A stretch of 64,000 bases of DNA. Origin: Verrucomicrobiota bacterium (GTDB lineage Bacteria; Verrucomicrobiota; Verrucomicrobiia; Chthoniobacterales; Xiphinematobacteraceae). This document shows positions 17,417-26,531 of the stretch, one piece after another; position 1 is the stretch's first letter; each line of letters opens with the position of its first letter. The notes under the pieces were generated by a model, which saw only the letters and a list, made by a program, of their open reading frames with translations, was not told where the DNA came from and did no database searches. The translations under genes and the position numbers were made by a program. The stretch is taken from positions 1 through 64,000 of the forward strand of contig JAHFTB010000002.1 of the NCBI GenBank assembly GCA_023269545.1. The letters are read 5' to 3'.

Positions 17417-18301
17417 TTAATATACGACTTTATTTAGTGGATATTCAATAATACCTTCTGCTCCAAGTACCTTTAACTGAGGAAGGATTTCTCGGACCAC
17501 CCTTTCTTCAATGACGGTCTCCACTGCAACCCAGTCAGTCTGAGCCAGAGGCGAAACCGTAGGATTTCTTAGCGAGGGCAAGGCCTCAAGCAAATTTTTT
17601 AAATTTACGGCTGGAAGATTCATTTTTACTCCCACCAGATCGCGGGCGTTCAGTGCGCCCTTAAGTAACAAGGAGAGACATTGCAGCTTTCTACACTTCC
17701 ATTCGTCTTGCCACTCCTGCTTATTAGCCACCAAAACTGGGTAAGACTCCATCAAAGTGTCCACAATCCGCAGATTGTTCGCACGCAAGGAGGAGCCTGT
17801 CTCCGTAATCTCTACAATGGCATCTACCAAATCGGGAACCTTTACTTCGGTAGCTCCCCACGAAAATTCGATATGAGCTGTAACTCCATGTTGTTCAAAG
17901 AAGCGTTTGGTAAGCTGTACCGCTTCGGTAGCTACTCGTTTTCCTTCCAAATCACGGATGGAACGAACAGGAGAGTCTTCGGGAACCACCAAAACCCAAC
18001 GGGTTGGATTTGAACTCACTTTACTATAAGGAAGCGATTCCACTTCAACCACCTGAGAATTATTTTCAGCCACCCAATCCCGGCCCGTGATGCCACAGTC
18101 CAAATACCCCTGTTCCACATAACGGCTGATTTCCTGTGCTCGCAATACACGGATTTCCAGTTCCGGATCGTTAACGGCAGGGCGATAAGAACGTGAGGAC
18201 CCGGAAATAGTAAACCCTGCTTTGGCAAAAAGCTGAAGCGTGGCTTCCAGCAAACTGCCCGAGGGAAGGCCGACTCTCAGTTTCTTAATTTCATTTTCCA
18301 T
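17417..18301 (-). CDS. hisG: ATP phosphoribosyltransferase, long form
   Basis: A 294-residue HisG, the first enzyme of histidine synthesis, joining ATP and PRPP. The catalytic core includes [18 protein letters not shown], the CGITGRDWV block and the PRPP-binding region [20 protein letters not shown]. The extra C-terminal domain of about 75 residues ([20 protein letters not shown], then [20 protein letters not shown]) is the ACT-like regulatory domain found in long-form HisG, so the enzyme is probably feedback-inhibited by histidine and works without HisZ. No other his genes are near. Confidence 0.93.
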   Translation of the reverse strand: MENEIKKLRVGLPSGSLLEATLQLFAKAGFTISGSSRSYRPAVNDPELEIRVLRAQEISRYVEQGYLDCGITGRDWVAENNSQVVEVESLPYSKVSSNPTRWVLVVPEDSPVRSIRDLEGKRVATEAVQLTKRFFEQHGVTAHIEFSWGATEVKVPDLVDAIVEITETGSSLRANNLRIVDTLMESYPVLVANKQEWQDEWKCRKLQCLSLLLKGALNARDLVGVKMNLPAVNLKNLLEALPSLRNPTVSPLAQTDWVAVETVIEERVVREILPQLKVLGAEGIIEYPLNKVVY

Positions 18302-18319
18302 AAAATAATTTCTTAGAAG

Positions 18320-18445
18320 CTGCCCGGGAACGGGCTTCCGTAAGAAGAAGTTTCTCCATCTTGGCAGCTCTGCCTAGGAACTGTGCTTTCTCTAGGGAGA
18401 GCATTTCTTGATCCATTCAGTTCTTGAGGACAATATTCGCAGCTT
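18320..18445 (+). repeat. Repeat family 2, copy B (two partial units)
   Basis: One unit, GCCCGGGAACGGGCTTCC...AAGAAG, is followed by a second, TGCCTAGGAACTG...AGAGCATTTCTTGATCCATTC, then AGTTCTTGAGGACAAT. It fills the gap between hisG and the DUF2062 gene. It aligns with 12672-12765, 15346-15398 and 28625-28700. Confidence 0.6.
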
Positions 18446-18451
18446 TTATCC

Positions 18452-18991
18452 TTAAGTGTGAGGCGGGTCAATCTCTCGATGTTTGGCGTCCCTCCGCTGA
18501 CGGTATCTTTTGACGCATTCGAGAGTCAAAAAATAAGAAAAAATCGAAGTGGGAACAGCAAAGATGAGAGAGCCCAATAGGAGAGGCCAGCCAATGGTAA
18601 AGAAGGTGGTCCACTGGAAAATATCCGCCAACTTCATATGATACATACTGAATCGCGGAGGAAAACTGTGATGGATCATGTAAAATCCCACATCGTATTC
18701 CACTGTTAAAAAAATAGGATAAAATGGGAGCATGATGTCATGCAGTGTCACGGCAATGACAGCTGAAACGGGGCTACAACGGACCGCCCATGCCACTACC
18801 AGGGCAAGGACAGTCTTGAGTCCAAATAAAGGGGAGAAACCAAAAAACATCCCAATGGCGACTCCGCCCGCGATGGCATGAGGCGGGTCGTGTAAGCTCA
18901 CCAACCGTTTGGCAAGCCCTACAATATGTTTCCAAAAGTGCTTCATGGTTTCTTGAGCATTCTTTCGAATGGGAAACAAAGCATGAAACAT
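18452..18991 (-). CDS. DUF2062 membrane protein
   Basis: About 179 residues from the ATG at 18991, which is preceded by AGGGG at good spacing. DUF2062 signature: SLHDPPHAIAGGVAIGMFFG, then FSPLFGLKTVLALVVAWAVR, followed by two more membrane helices (FFTIGWPLLLGSLIFAVPTS, IFSYFLTLE). The family is often beside glycosyltransferases or envelope genes, but its function is unknown. It is transcribed away from the TonB/OmpA-like gene; their starts are about 60 bp apart and the upstream regions overlap. Confidence 0.85.
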   Translation of the reverse strand: MFHALFPIRKNAQETMKHFWKHIVGLAKRLVSLHDPPHAIAGGVAIGMFFGFSPLFGLKTVLALVVAWAVRCSPVSAVIAVTLHDIMLPFYPIFLTVEYDVGFYMIHHSFPPRFSMYHMKLADIFQWTTFFTIGWPLLLGSLIFAVPTSIFSYFLTLECVKRYRQRRDAKHREIDPPHT

Positions 18992-19047
18992 TGAATTCCC
19001 CTCTTGAAAAGATAGTTTTAATTTTTCACGTGAGATATAGCGAAATA

Positions 19048-20043
19048 ATGGAATCCCGAGGCATCGCAAACACCCGCCCCTCCAACACTTCGGTATCATT
19101 CCGCTGGTTGCCATTAGCCATGGCTGTTTCCCTGGTGGCTCACATTGCCTTTTTGTGGTGGACGCATGAGATCATCTGGACCAGCCCGACCTCCATTCCA
19201 CCCCCACAGCAGCAGACCCATCCTTTCCGACTTATTCAGCCTCCGGAATCACATCCCACTCCTACGGAAAACCTTAAAAAAAGATCTCCCTTGGAACAGC
19301 CACTAGCTCTTCCCATCACAGAAACCAAGCCCAATCCCAATATGGGGACATTACCCTCAGAAAGCTCAGTTTCTCCACCAAAAATCAACCCAGCGCTTCT
19401 TCAAGAAAAGCTAGGAGTCGTGGGCAGTTCCTTGAATCCAGCCACTCAACATACCCTATCGGAAGGAATCAATCACCATAAGATGGATTCTTTCCAGGCG
19501 GAACTTCTTAAAAATCACTCTCAATCGACCTCGCAATCATTTGTCGATCTCCTCCAGCCCGACGAGTCGGGTCAAGGAGCGCAGACTGCGGCAGCCGGCC
19601 GTCGACCAGGGTCTGTTCCCAAAGGGTTTTCGGATTTGGATGCTTTGCTCTCTCAAACAGGACCTTTGAAATCCGACACGGCTCCTATTTTAATGCCTAC
19701 CGATCTTCTTTTTGACTACGATCACGCGGAATTGCGCACTCAAGCGGTAGGAAGCCTCCGAAAGTTAGGCACACTCATTCAACGAAATCCTCAGGCCACT
19801 TTTTTGATTGAGGGCCACACCGATAGTTTTGGACCCGATGAGTACAATATGGATCTCAGCCTACGACGGGCGGAAGCAGTAAAAACCTGGTTAGTCCACA
19901 CCATGCAAATTGCCTCGACACGCATTGAAACCAAAGGCTATGGCAAGAGTCGTTTGCTCGCTCCTGCTTCAGGCTCCATTGAGCAACAACAAATCAACAG
20001 ACGCGTGGAAATTATTGTTCATGTGCCCAAACATTCCTCCTGA
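19048..20043 (+). CDS. TonB/TolA-like anchor fused to an OmpA peptidoglycan-binding domain
   Basis: About 331 residues from the ATG at 19048. The single N-terminal helix contains SLVAH, an SxxxH motif as in TonB and TolA, which couples to ExbB/TolQ-type motors. A long proline-rich and glutamine-rich linker follows (residues about 50-220). The C-terminus is a clear OmpA domain: FDYDHAELRTQAVGSLRKL, then FLIEGHTDSFGPDEYN, then DLSLRRAEAVKTWLV. The protein thus joins an energy-coupling anchor to a peptidoglycan-binding domain and could link inner membrane and cell wall. Another reading is an ordinary OmpA-family protein with a chance SxxxH. Confidence 0.75.
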   Translation: MESRGIANTRPSNTSVSFRWLPLAMAVSLVAHIAFLWWTHEIIWTSPTSIPPPQQQTHPFRLIQPPESHPTPTENLKKRSPLEQPLALPITETKPNPNMGTLPSESSVSPPKINPALLQEKLGVVGSSLNPATQHTLSEGINHHKMDSFQAELLKNHSQSTSQSFVDLLQPDESGQGAQTAAAGRRPGSVPKGFSDLDALLSQTGPLKSDTAPILMPTDLLFDYDHAELRTQAVGSLRKLGTLIQRNPQATFLIEGHTDSFGPDEYNMDLSLRRAEAVKTWLVHTMQIASTRIETKGYGKSRLLAPASGSIEQQQINRRVEIIVHVPKHSS

Positions 20044-20137
20044 ATTGCGCTTTTGGGGAATGCATCTGCCAAGCTTCAGATGCCATCTTGGCGAGATATT
20101 AGCTTTGCTATAATAGGAGGCACCCGGTTGCTCACGT

Positions 20138-22900
20138 ATGACGTTAAAAAACTTTAAGGAAATCCCCCTCGCAGATATGGCTCGGGAACTTACCATGGAA
20201 GTAAAGAGCAAAGGGACCGACTTTTTAGATGCTTTTAAAGAGTTTCGTAAAGTAGCGGATCACCAGCTACGCCTTCAACACAATCATGAAGCCAGTGGTA
20301 AAGAAATTGCACGCAAGCGTTCCGATATTGTGGACATTCTTTTTCGCGAGCTTTTTGAAACTGTTTGCATCCATAGCGGATGCAAAGCGCAAATAGAGGA
20401 CTTAGTAGTCGCTGCCTTTGGCGGATATGGTCGCCGCGAAATGAATCCCTTTAGCGACGTGGATATTATGTTTATCCATCGGCAGAAGAATCCCTCTCCT
20501 CATTGGGAAGAAGTCATCCGTCGGACCCTCGTCACACTCTGGGATCTTGGTTTTAAAGTGGGGCATTCCGTGCGCTCTATCTCCCAAGCCATCCAACAAG
20601 CCAATGCGGATCTGCTTATCAAAACCTCCATGCTCGAATGCCGTTTTTTAAGCGGTGATCGCAAAGTGTTTAATGAATTTAAAATTCGGTTTGAAAAACA
20701 GTGTGTGACCGCTCGGGAAGCCGAGTACCTGGCCTGGCGGATACCTATGCAAGCTGAGCTCCGCAGCAAATTTGGTGCCAGCGTCTTCATGCAAGAACCT
20801 AATGTAAAATCGGGGTGCGGAGGTTTGCGCGACTATCATAACTTACTTTGGAGTAGTTATTTCAAGGAGCGTATCTCCAGCACCGCCAAGCTAGTCAGTC
20901 AACGTATTTTGCGCGAATCAGAACGCCGAAGTCTCGAAAAAGGCTATGATTTTCTTCTGCGCGTTCGAACTGAGCTCCATTACTTAAATGGCAGATCTCA
21001 CGATGGCCTGACTCTTCAACTTCAGGGCCAGATTGCCACGAGTTTCCATTATCCACAAAAGAATATGCTTCGCCGCTGCGAAGCTTTCATGCGCGACTAT
21101 TATCAACATGCAAAGAGCATTCATTTGATTACTCAAACAGCATTAGCTCGTATGAAACTCACCTCTCCTACTCAAGAACGTGGGCTTCTTTCTCTCTTTG
21201 CTCGAAGAAATCCCCTTCGTTTTGACAGACTCATTGCTCGCGAAGGCGTTCTGTATCCGGAATCCCGAGAAATCTTCAACGAAGATCCGTTTCGAATCAT
21301 GTATGCCTTTCAACATGCACAACTGCGACAATTGGAATTTAGTGAAGAACTCAAGGACTTAATTCGCCGCCAACTCTCCTTAATAGATTATACTTTTCAA
21401 TATGCGAAGGCATCCAGGGAAGTTTTCCTCGCCATCCTTTCTCGCAAAGGAGAAGTAGGTCGCATTTTGCGTCTCATGCATGACTTAGGCGTGCTCGGTA
21501 GCTTTATTCCGGAATTTGGCGCACTCACTTGCTTGGTACAACACGAGTTTTATCATCGCTACACCGCCGATGAACATACTTTAGTCTGCATCGAGAAATT
21601 AGATCGCGTTCTCTTTTCGGATATGGACAAGTTGACCGGTTATCAGGCCCTTTTCCAAAAAATAGAAGATCCCTCCATCCTCTACCTTGCTATCCTTTTA
21701 CACGATTCTGGCAAAGCCGCCAATGCTCGGCACCACGAAGAAGTTAGCGCGGAATTGGCCCATCGCGTAGCAAAAAGATTCCAACTCTCTTCGGAACGCA
21801 GACGAATGCTCATCACTTTGGTGAATGCGCATTATACTCTCTCGCATACAGCGCAAACTCGTAATCTCGATGACACTGCCACCATTCAGGAATTTGCCAA
21901 GATCATCCGCTCTCCGGCCATTCTTGATGCCTTGATGCTTTTGACATTAGCCGATGGAATGGGGACGAGCGACCAAAGTTGGTCCGATTGGAAAGAGACC
22001 CTTGTCTGGCAACTCTATCGCGCCACGCTCAGATATCTCGAAGCGGGACCCGAAGCATTTGAAGCCATGCAAAAGGGACGTGAAGAGCTTCACCTCAATG
22101 TGGCTGAAAAGATGGCGCGGGACTACGCCAAAGAAATAGAAGGTCACTTTGCTTTCATGCCGGAACGATATTTTCGGATTTTTGAATCTCCCCAGATTGT
22201 CTCCCATATTCGGCTATTCCGTAAGTTTTTCGAACATCTTCAAACAGCGGAAGAATCCTCCGCAGTCTCCCCCTCCTTCAAGTGGATCGCCCGCCCTGAA
22301 CATGGTCATAGCGAAGTCTGGGTGTGCGGATGGGACCGTCCCCGATTGTTAGAGCGAATTGCCGGTGCTTTCCTCTCCGCACAAATCAATATTCTTAGTG
22401 CCGACGTCTTTACCCGCGCAGACAATCTCGTCTTGGATATCTTTCGTGTCTGCGGCACTAATTTTCAGCCGGTTTCCGAACTCCGAGAAATCCAAAGAGT
22501 TCAAACCCGCCTTCAGGAGTCCCTCCTCTATGAAGACTTCGACTTCCGTCCTCTAATTAAAAAAGGGATGCGACTGCGTTCCTATCGGATCTCGCAAGAA
22601 GCCGACATGCCCATACGTATCACTGTAAATAATTCTTCGCACCCTTTCTACACTCTGATTGATATTCAGACTGCAGACCGCCTGGGGCTCCTCTACGACC
22701 TTCTCCAAGCATTCGGGGAAGAAGGCATTTTCATTGCATTCTCGCGCATCACTACTGAAATGGACGTAGCCATGGACTCGTTTTACGTAACAGGCCGAGA
22801 CGGTCAAAAACTTGCCGACCCCACACAGGTCAAACATATCCAACAGCACCTGCATCACGCTGCTACACATCCCACAGAAACCGAAGAGAAACATTTATAA
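20138..22900 (+). CDS. glnD: PII uridylyltransferase / uridylyl-removing enzyme
   Basis: A 920-residue GlnD, the nitrogen-status sensor that uridylylates and de-uridylylates PII proteins in response to glutamine. The nucleotidyltransferase motif is AAFGGYGRREMNPFSDVDIM near residues 88-107. The HD domain (YRYTADEHTL-like context, then LLHDSGKAANARHHEE) performs removal. Two ACT domains at the C-terminus (WVCGWDRPRLLERIAGAFLS and IQTADRLGLLYDLLQAFGEE) bind glutamine. All four modules are present and full length. No glnB or glnK is in the window. Confidence 0.95.
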   Translation: MTLKNFKEIPLADMARELTMEVKSKGTDFLDAFKEFRKVADHQLRLQHNHEASGKEIARKRSDIVDILFRELFETVCIHSGCKAQIEDLVVAAFGGYGRREMNPFSDVDIMFIHRQKNPSPHWEEVIRRTLVTLWDLGFKVGHSVRSISQAIQQANADLLIKTSMLECRFLSGDRKVFNEFKIRFEKQCVTAREAEYLAWRIPMQAELRSKFGASVFMQEPNVKSGCGGLRDYHNLLWSSYFKERISSTAKLVSQRILRESERRSLEKGYDFLLRVRTELHYLNGRSHDGLTLQLQGQIATSFHYPQKNMLRRCEAFMRDYYQHAKSIHLITQTALARMKLTSPTQERGLLSLFARRNPLRFDRLIAREGVLYPESREIFNEDPFRIMYAFQHAQLRQLEFSEELKDLIRRQLSLIDYTFQYAKASREVFLAILSRKGEVGRILRLMHDLGVLGSFIPEFGALTCLVQHEFYHRYTADEHTLVCIEKLDRVLFSDMDKLTGYQALFQKIEDPSILYLAILLHDSGKAANARHHEEVSAELAHRVAKRFQLSSERRRMLITLVNAHYTLSHTAQTRNLDDTATIQEFAKIIRSPAILDALMLLTLADGMGTSDQSWSDWKETLVWQLYRATLRYLEAGPEAFEAMQKGREELHLNVAEKMARDYAKEIEGHFAFMPERYFRIFESPQIVSHIRLFRKFFEHLQTAEESSAVSPSFKWIARPEHGHSEVWVCGWDRPRLLERIAGAFLSAQINILSADVFTRADNLVLDIFRVCGTNFQPVSELREIQRVQTRLQESLLYEDFDFRPLIKKGMRLRSYRISQEADMPIRITVNNSSHPFYTLIDIQTADRLGLLYDLLQAFGEEGIFIAFSRITTEMDVAMDSFYVTGRDGQKLADPTQVKHIQQHLHHAATHPTETEEKHL

Positions 22901-22943
22901 AATAGCAATTATTTTAAGCTACCCAGTTGGAGAATCTCAGGAG

Positions 22944-22986
22944 TAACTGACGTGACGCAATTTGAGAAGCTCTGGGAGCAAAAAAG
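22944..22986 (+). repeat. Repeat family 1, left half only
   Basis: TAACTGACGTGACGCAATTTG, then AGAAGCTCTGGGAGCAAAAAAG. The right half of the element (CATTTTAGCC to GCGTCACATCA) is missing; the nested-hairpin sequence at 22987-23100 takes its place. It lies between the convergent glnD and ppdK genes. Confidence 0.75.
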
Positions 22987-23100
22987 AGCTCCTCCCTGTA
23001 GATGCTCCTGAAGAACGCCGAATCCGGCGATGACCGTATTGGAGGGAGACTTGTCCGGTTTGTCTGCCGGACAAATCTCCCGAAGGGCGAATCAGGAGCT
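22987..23100. repeat. Nested inverted-repeat element between glnD and ppdK
   Basis: The outer arms GCTCCTGA (23004-23011) and TCAGGAGC (23092-23099) enclose CGCCG-AATC-CGGCG (23016-23029) and a 15-bp stem GGGAGACTTGTCCGG (23044-23058) against CCGGACAAATCTCCC (23067-23081) with one or two mismatches. There is no U-tract, so an intrinsic terminator is unlikely by rule, though it lies between convergent genes. It replaces the right half of a family-1 repeat. Confidence 0.6.
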
Positions 23101-23125
23101 GAGCGAGTCAAAAATCCCAGCCCAC

Positions 23126-25972
23126 TTACTTTTTATCAGCTTCCAAAGCAGCTTGGGCTGCGGCAAGCCAAGCAATAGGAACACGGAATGGGCTGCAACT
23201 CACATAGGAGAGACCCAAACCATGGCAATACTTCACACTCTTAGGATCCCCACCATGTTCACCACAAATACCTAGCTTAATGTCTTTGCGCGTTTTATGG
23301 GCACCTTCTATGGCGATTTCCATCAGCTGCCCCACACCTTCCTGATCAATACTGGCAAAGGGATTTGCGATAAGAATATCGTTTTCCAGATAAGCAGGTA
23401 AGAAAGAACCGGAATCATCGCGGCTCATCCCGAGAGTGGTCTGCGTCAGATCGTTGGTACCGAAGCTAAAAAACTCAGCATCCATTGCGATTTCCCCGGC
23501 AACAAGCGCTGCCCTGGGAATCTCGATCATCGTTCCCACCAAGTATTTGAATTTTTGTTTGGAATTCTTGGATACTTCGCGAGCCACACGGTGCACTAGC
23601 TCAATTTGTAGCTTGAGTTCTTTCGGGAAAGCGATCAGCGGGATCATAATTTCCGGACGAACCTTGGTACCTTCTTTTTGCACAATCGCGGCCGCTTCAA
23701 AAATGGCACGCGCCTGCATTTCTGAAATTTCGGAATAAACCACTCCCAAACGGCAGCCACGGAATCCTAACATCGGATTAAATTCATGCAGCTCGTGGAC
23801 GCGTTTGGTAATGACTTCCACTGATAATCCCAGTTTAGTTGCCAAATCACTTTGTTGCGCGGAATTATGCGGAAGGAATTCGTGGAGTGGCGGATCTAAC
23901 AGACGGATGGTCGCAGGCAGTCCCTTCAATGTACGGAAGATTCCTACAAAATCCTCGCGCTGATAAGGCAATAGTTTTTCCAGAGCCGCACGGCGTTCTT
24001 CTAAAGTGGACGCCAAAATCATTTCTCTCATGGCATCGATCCGATCACCTTCGAAAAACATATGTTCGGTACGGCACAGACCCACGCCTTGTGCACCGAA
24101 TGCCATGGCATTAGAGACCTGATCAGGCGTATCAGCATTTGTCCGGATATCCATTTTGCTAAATTTTGTCGCCCAGCTCATCAGCATGGCAAAATCCTGA
24201 TATATTTTGGATTGGGAAGGTTCCAAGGTCTTGTTTACAAGCACCTGTGCCACCTCGGAAGGTGCGGTTTTCACCTCTCCGGAAAAAACCTCTCCCACAG
24301 TACCATCGATGGAAAGGAAATCTCCTTCTGACAAAACAGTGTCAGCAGCAGTGACGGTCTTAGCATGGTAATCGATGCGCAGGCCGGAAGCTCCGCAGAC
24401 ACAGACTTTGCCCATTTGACGAGCCACCAAAGCGGCATGTGACGAGACTCCCCCGCGAGCCGTAAGAATCCCTTCCGCAGCAATCATGCCTCTGAGGTCC
24501 TCGGGAGAAGTTTCCACTCTGACCAAAAGTACCTTTTCTCCCTTTTGAGCAAAGGTAACGGCATCTTCCGCTTGGAATACAATGCGTCCACTTGCAGCTC
24601 CCGGACCAGCCGGAAGACCGGTAGCAATCTTTTTGGCACTCTTCTTGGAAGCCTCATCAAAAATCGGGGCTAAAACATGGCTCAGTGAATCCGCGGGAAT
24701 ACGTTGAACCGCTTCCTCCTTGGAAATGAGGCGCTCTTTTACCATGTCCACAGCTATCTTCACTGCTGCCAATCCGGTTCTTTTGCCATTGCGGGTTTGA
24801 AGAATGTAAAGACGATTGTCTTCAATCGTAAACTCCAAGTCCTGCATGTCACGGAAGTGCTTTTCAAGGATGCGCCGAACCAGCAACAGTTGCTGATAGG
24901 CTTCAGGCATCTCATCTCCCAATTGGACGACGGGATGGGGCGTACGAACGCCCGCCACTACATCTTCTCCTTGTGCATTGATGAGATATTCACCATAGAA
25001 AACTTCTTCACCACTCGCCGGATCTCGTGTAAAGGCGACGCCGGTCGCGCTAGTCTCGCCCATGTTTCCAAATACCATGGTTTGCACGTTGACGGCAGTT
25101 CCCCATTCATGAGGAATGTGATATTTACGGCGGTATACGGTGGCACGGTCGTTATGCCACGATCCAAACACAGCTCCTACCGCTCCCCAAAGTTGCTCCA
25201 TCGGATTTTGAGGAAAATTCTTCCCGGTCCGAGCTTTAATGAGGCTCTTGAAACGGGCTACCAATTTTTTTAGGTCCTCTAGGGAAAGATCATTATCTTT
25301 CTCCACCCCAGCTTCGTGCTTGACCGCATCAATCACTTCTTCGAAGGGTTCATGGTGCTCGCCAGGACGACGCTGTACTCCCATGACCACATCTCCGTAC
25401 ATCTGAAGAAATCGACGATAGGAGTCCCACGCAAAACAAGGATTTCCACTCTTAGCAGCAACGACCTCGACTGTCGCATCATTCATTCCCAGATTGAGGA
25501 TAGTATCCATCATCCCTGGCATGGAATCCCGAGCACCCGAGCGAACGGACAGCAGGAGAGGATTGTCCTGGCCACCAAATTTTTTCCCGACGGATTTTTC
25601 TATCTTTGTCAACGCAGCCTTTACCTGGCTCTCCAACTCTTTGGGATAAGAGTGTTTATGCTCATAGTAATAGGTACAAACTTCTGTCGAGATGGTGAAT
25701 CCAGGCGGAACAGGCAGTCCGATCCGAGTCATCTCCGCAAGATTTGCTCCCTTCCCTCCTAATAGAGCGCGCAATGCTCCATCGCCATCCGCCTCACCGT
25801 CTCCAAAGTAGTAAACATACTTTCCCTTTTTCGCTTTGGCAGGGGGGACCTTTTTAGAAAGGCGGGATGGTGCAATCTTTTTTTCGGAAGATTTTACTAA
25901 CGACTTTTTCCCCATTTTTTTAGTCGTCTTTTTAGTGACTTTGGGATGCTTCTTGGCGGTTTTTTTCGACAT
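23126..25972 (-). CDS. ppdK: Pyruvate, phosphate dikinase with lysine-rich N-terminal extension
   Basis: About 948 residues from the ATG at 25972. It interconverts pyruvate + ATP + phosphate and PEP + AMP + PPi. The nucleotide domain ([20 protein letters not shown]), the phosphohistidine loop ([20 protein letters not shown]) and the C-terminal PEP/pyruvate barrel ending [10 protein letters not shown] are present. The first 50 or so residues ([20 protein letters not shown], with further Lys/Ser/Pro repeats) are unlike other PPDKs and resemble the tail of histone H1-like proteins. The open frame goes on to 26050 without family similarity. Confidence 0.93.
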   Translation of the reverse strand: MSKKTAKKHPKVTKKTTKKMGKKSLVKSSEKKIAPSRLSKKVPPAKAKKGKYVYYFGDGEADGDGALRALLGGKGANLAEMTRIGLPVPPGFTISTEVCTYYYEHKHSYPKELESQVKAALTKIEKSVGKKFGGQDNPLLLSVRSGARDSMPGMMDTILNLGMNDATVEVVAAKSGNPCFAWDSYRRFLQMYGDVVMGVQRRPGEHHEPFEEVIDAVKHEAGVEKDNDLSLEDLKKLVARFKSLIKARTGKNFPQNPMEQLWGAVGAVFGSWHNDRATVYRRKYHIPHEWGTAVNVQTMVFGNMGETSATGVAFTRDPASGEEVFYGEYLINAQGEDVVAGVRTPHPVVQLGDEMPEAYQQLLLVRRILEKHFRDMQDLEFTIEDNRLYILQTRNGKRTGLAAVKIAVDMVKERLISKEEAVQRIPADSLSHVLAPIFDEASKKSAKKIATGLPAGPGAASGRIVFQAEDAVTFAQKGEKVLLVRVETSPEDLRGMIAAEGILTARGGVSSHAALVARQMGKVCVCGASGLRIDYHAKTVTAADTVLSEGDFLSIDGTVGEVFSGEVKTAPSEVAQVLVNKTLEPSQSKIYQDFAMLMSWATKFSKMDIRTNADTPDQVSNAMAFGAQGVGLCRTEHMFFEGDRIDAMREMILASTLEERRAALEKLLPYQREDFVGIFRTLKGLPATIRLLDPPLHEFLPHNSAQQSDLATKLGLSVEVITKRVHELHEFNPMLGFRGCRLGVVYSEISEMQARAIFEAAAIVQKEGTKVRPEIMIPLIAFPKELKLQIELVHRVAREVSKNSKQKFKYLVGTMIEIPRAALVAGEIAMDAEFFSFGTNDLTQTTLGMSRDDSGSFLPAYLENDILIANPFASIDQEGVGQLMEIAIEGAHKTRKDIKLGICGEHGGDPKSVKYCHGLGLSYVSCSPFRVPIAWLAAAQAALEADKK

Positions 25973-26207
25973 GATAAAATAAAAATTTGCGGGATGAGCA
26001 GAAGTTAACAAATTGCAGGTCGTCTTTCGTGTGTCAACGAAGCGCAACAACAGAAATCAAATTCATGTGAACTAGTCGCGGTCTACCATCAATTATCGGA
26101 AACTAGGAACTCCCCATTTCTCCGAACCGCCCACTAGGAACTCATTTTAGAGCATGTCTCATTCAGACGACAGACGAACTTCCATGCGGGACTAAAAGAA
26201 AAATCAG

Positions 26208-26426
26208 CTAATCCTTAGTGGCCGCCGTTGTGGGGCAACTCGCAAGAACTTGGCCCAGAAGTTGTTCAAACTCCATAAGACCAGTACTTGGAATGATCAC
26301 TGAATTTCTTCTTCCGTGAGCTTCTTCGGTAATTTTTAGGAAACGGCCCCGTTCATTTTCACGGAATTCGATGAAAAAATGCTTTCTTTCCACCTGCAGT
26401 TCCCTCGATTCAATAATGTTATCCAT
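26208..26426 (-). CDS. PUR-domain (DUF3276-like) nucleic-acid-binding protein
   Basis: 72 residues: VERKHFFIEFRENERGRFLK, then ITEEAHGRRNSVIIPSTG, then EFEQLLGQVL. This matches the single PUR repeat of small bacterial PurA-like proteins, which bind single-stranded DNA or RNA as dimers. It sits alone between ppdK and rnr with about 100 bp on each side. The gap 26051-26207 shows only a short direct repeat ACTAGGAACTC at 26102 and 26133. Confidence 0.7.
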   Translation of the reverse strand: MDNIIESRELQVERKHFFIEFRENERGRFLKITEEAHGRRNSVIIPSTGLMEFEQLLGQVLASCPTTAATKD

Positions 26427-26531
26427 TTAACTATCTGTTACACTTCCCGGTTTTGTGTCTTCCGACCATTTCTTTCTCCGAATGGAGATTTGAAATTTAG
26501 GAAAATTTGATCAAGTTTGCAAATTTATATT

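Noticed and set aside
23044-23081. Intrinsic terminator between glnD and ppdK
   Set aside because: Stem is strong but no T-run follows on either strand.
24704-25273. 189-codon plus-strand frame inside ppdK
   Set aside because: Opposite strand of a conserved enzyme; no motifs.
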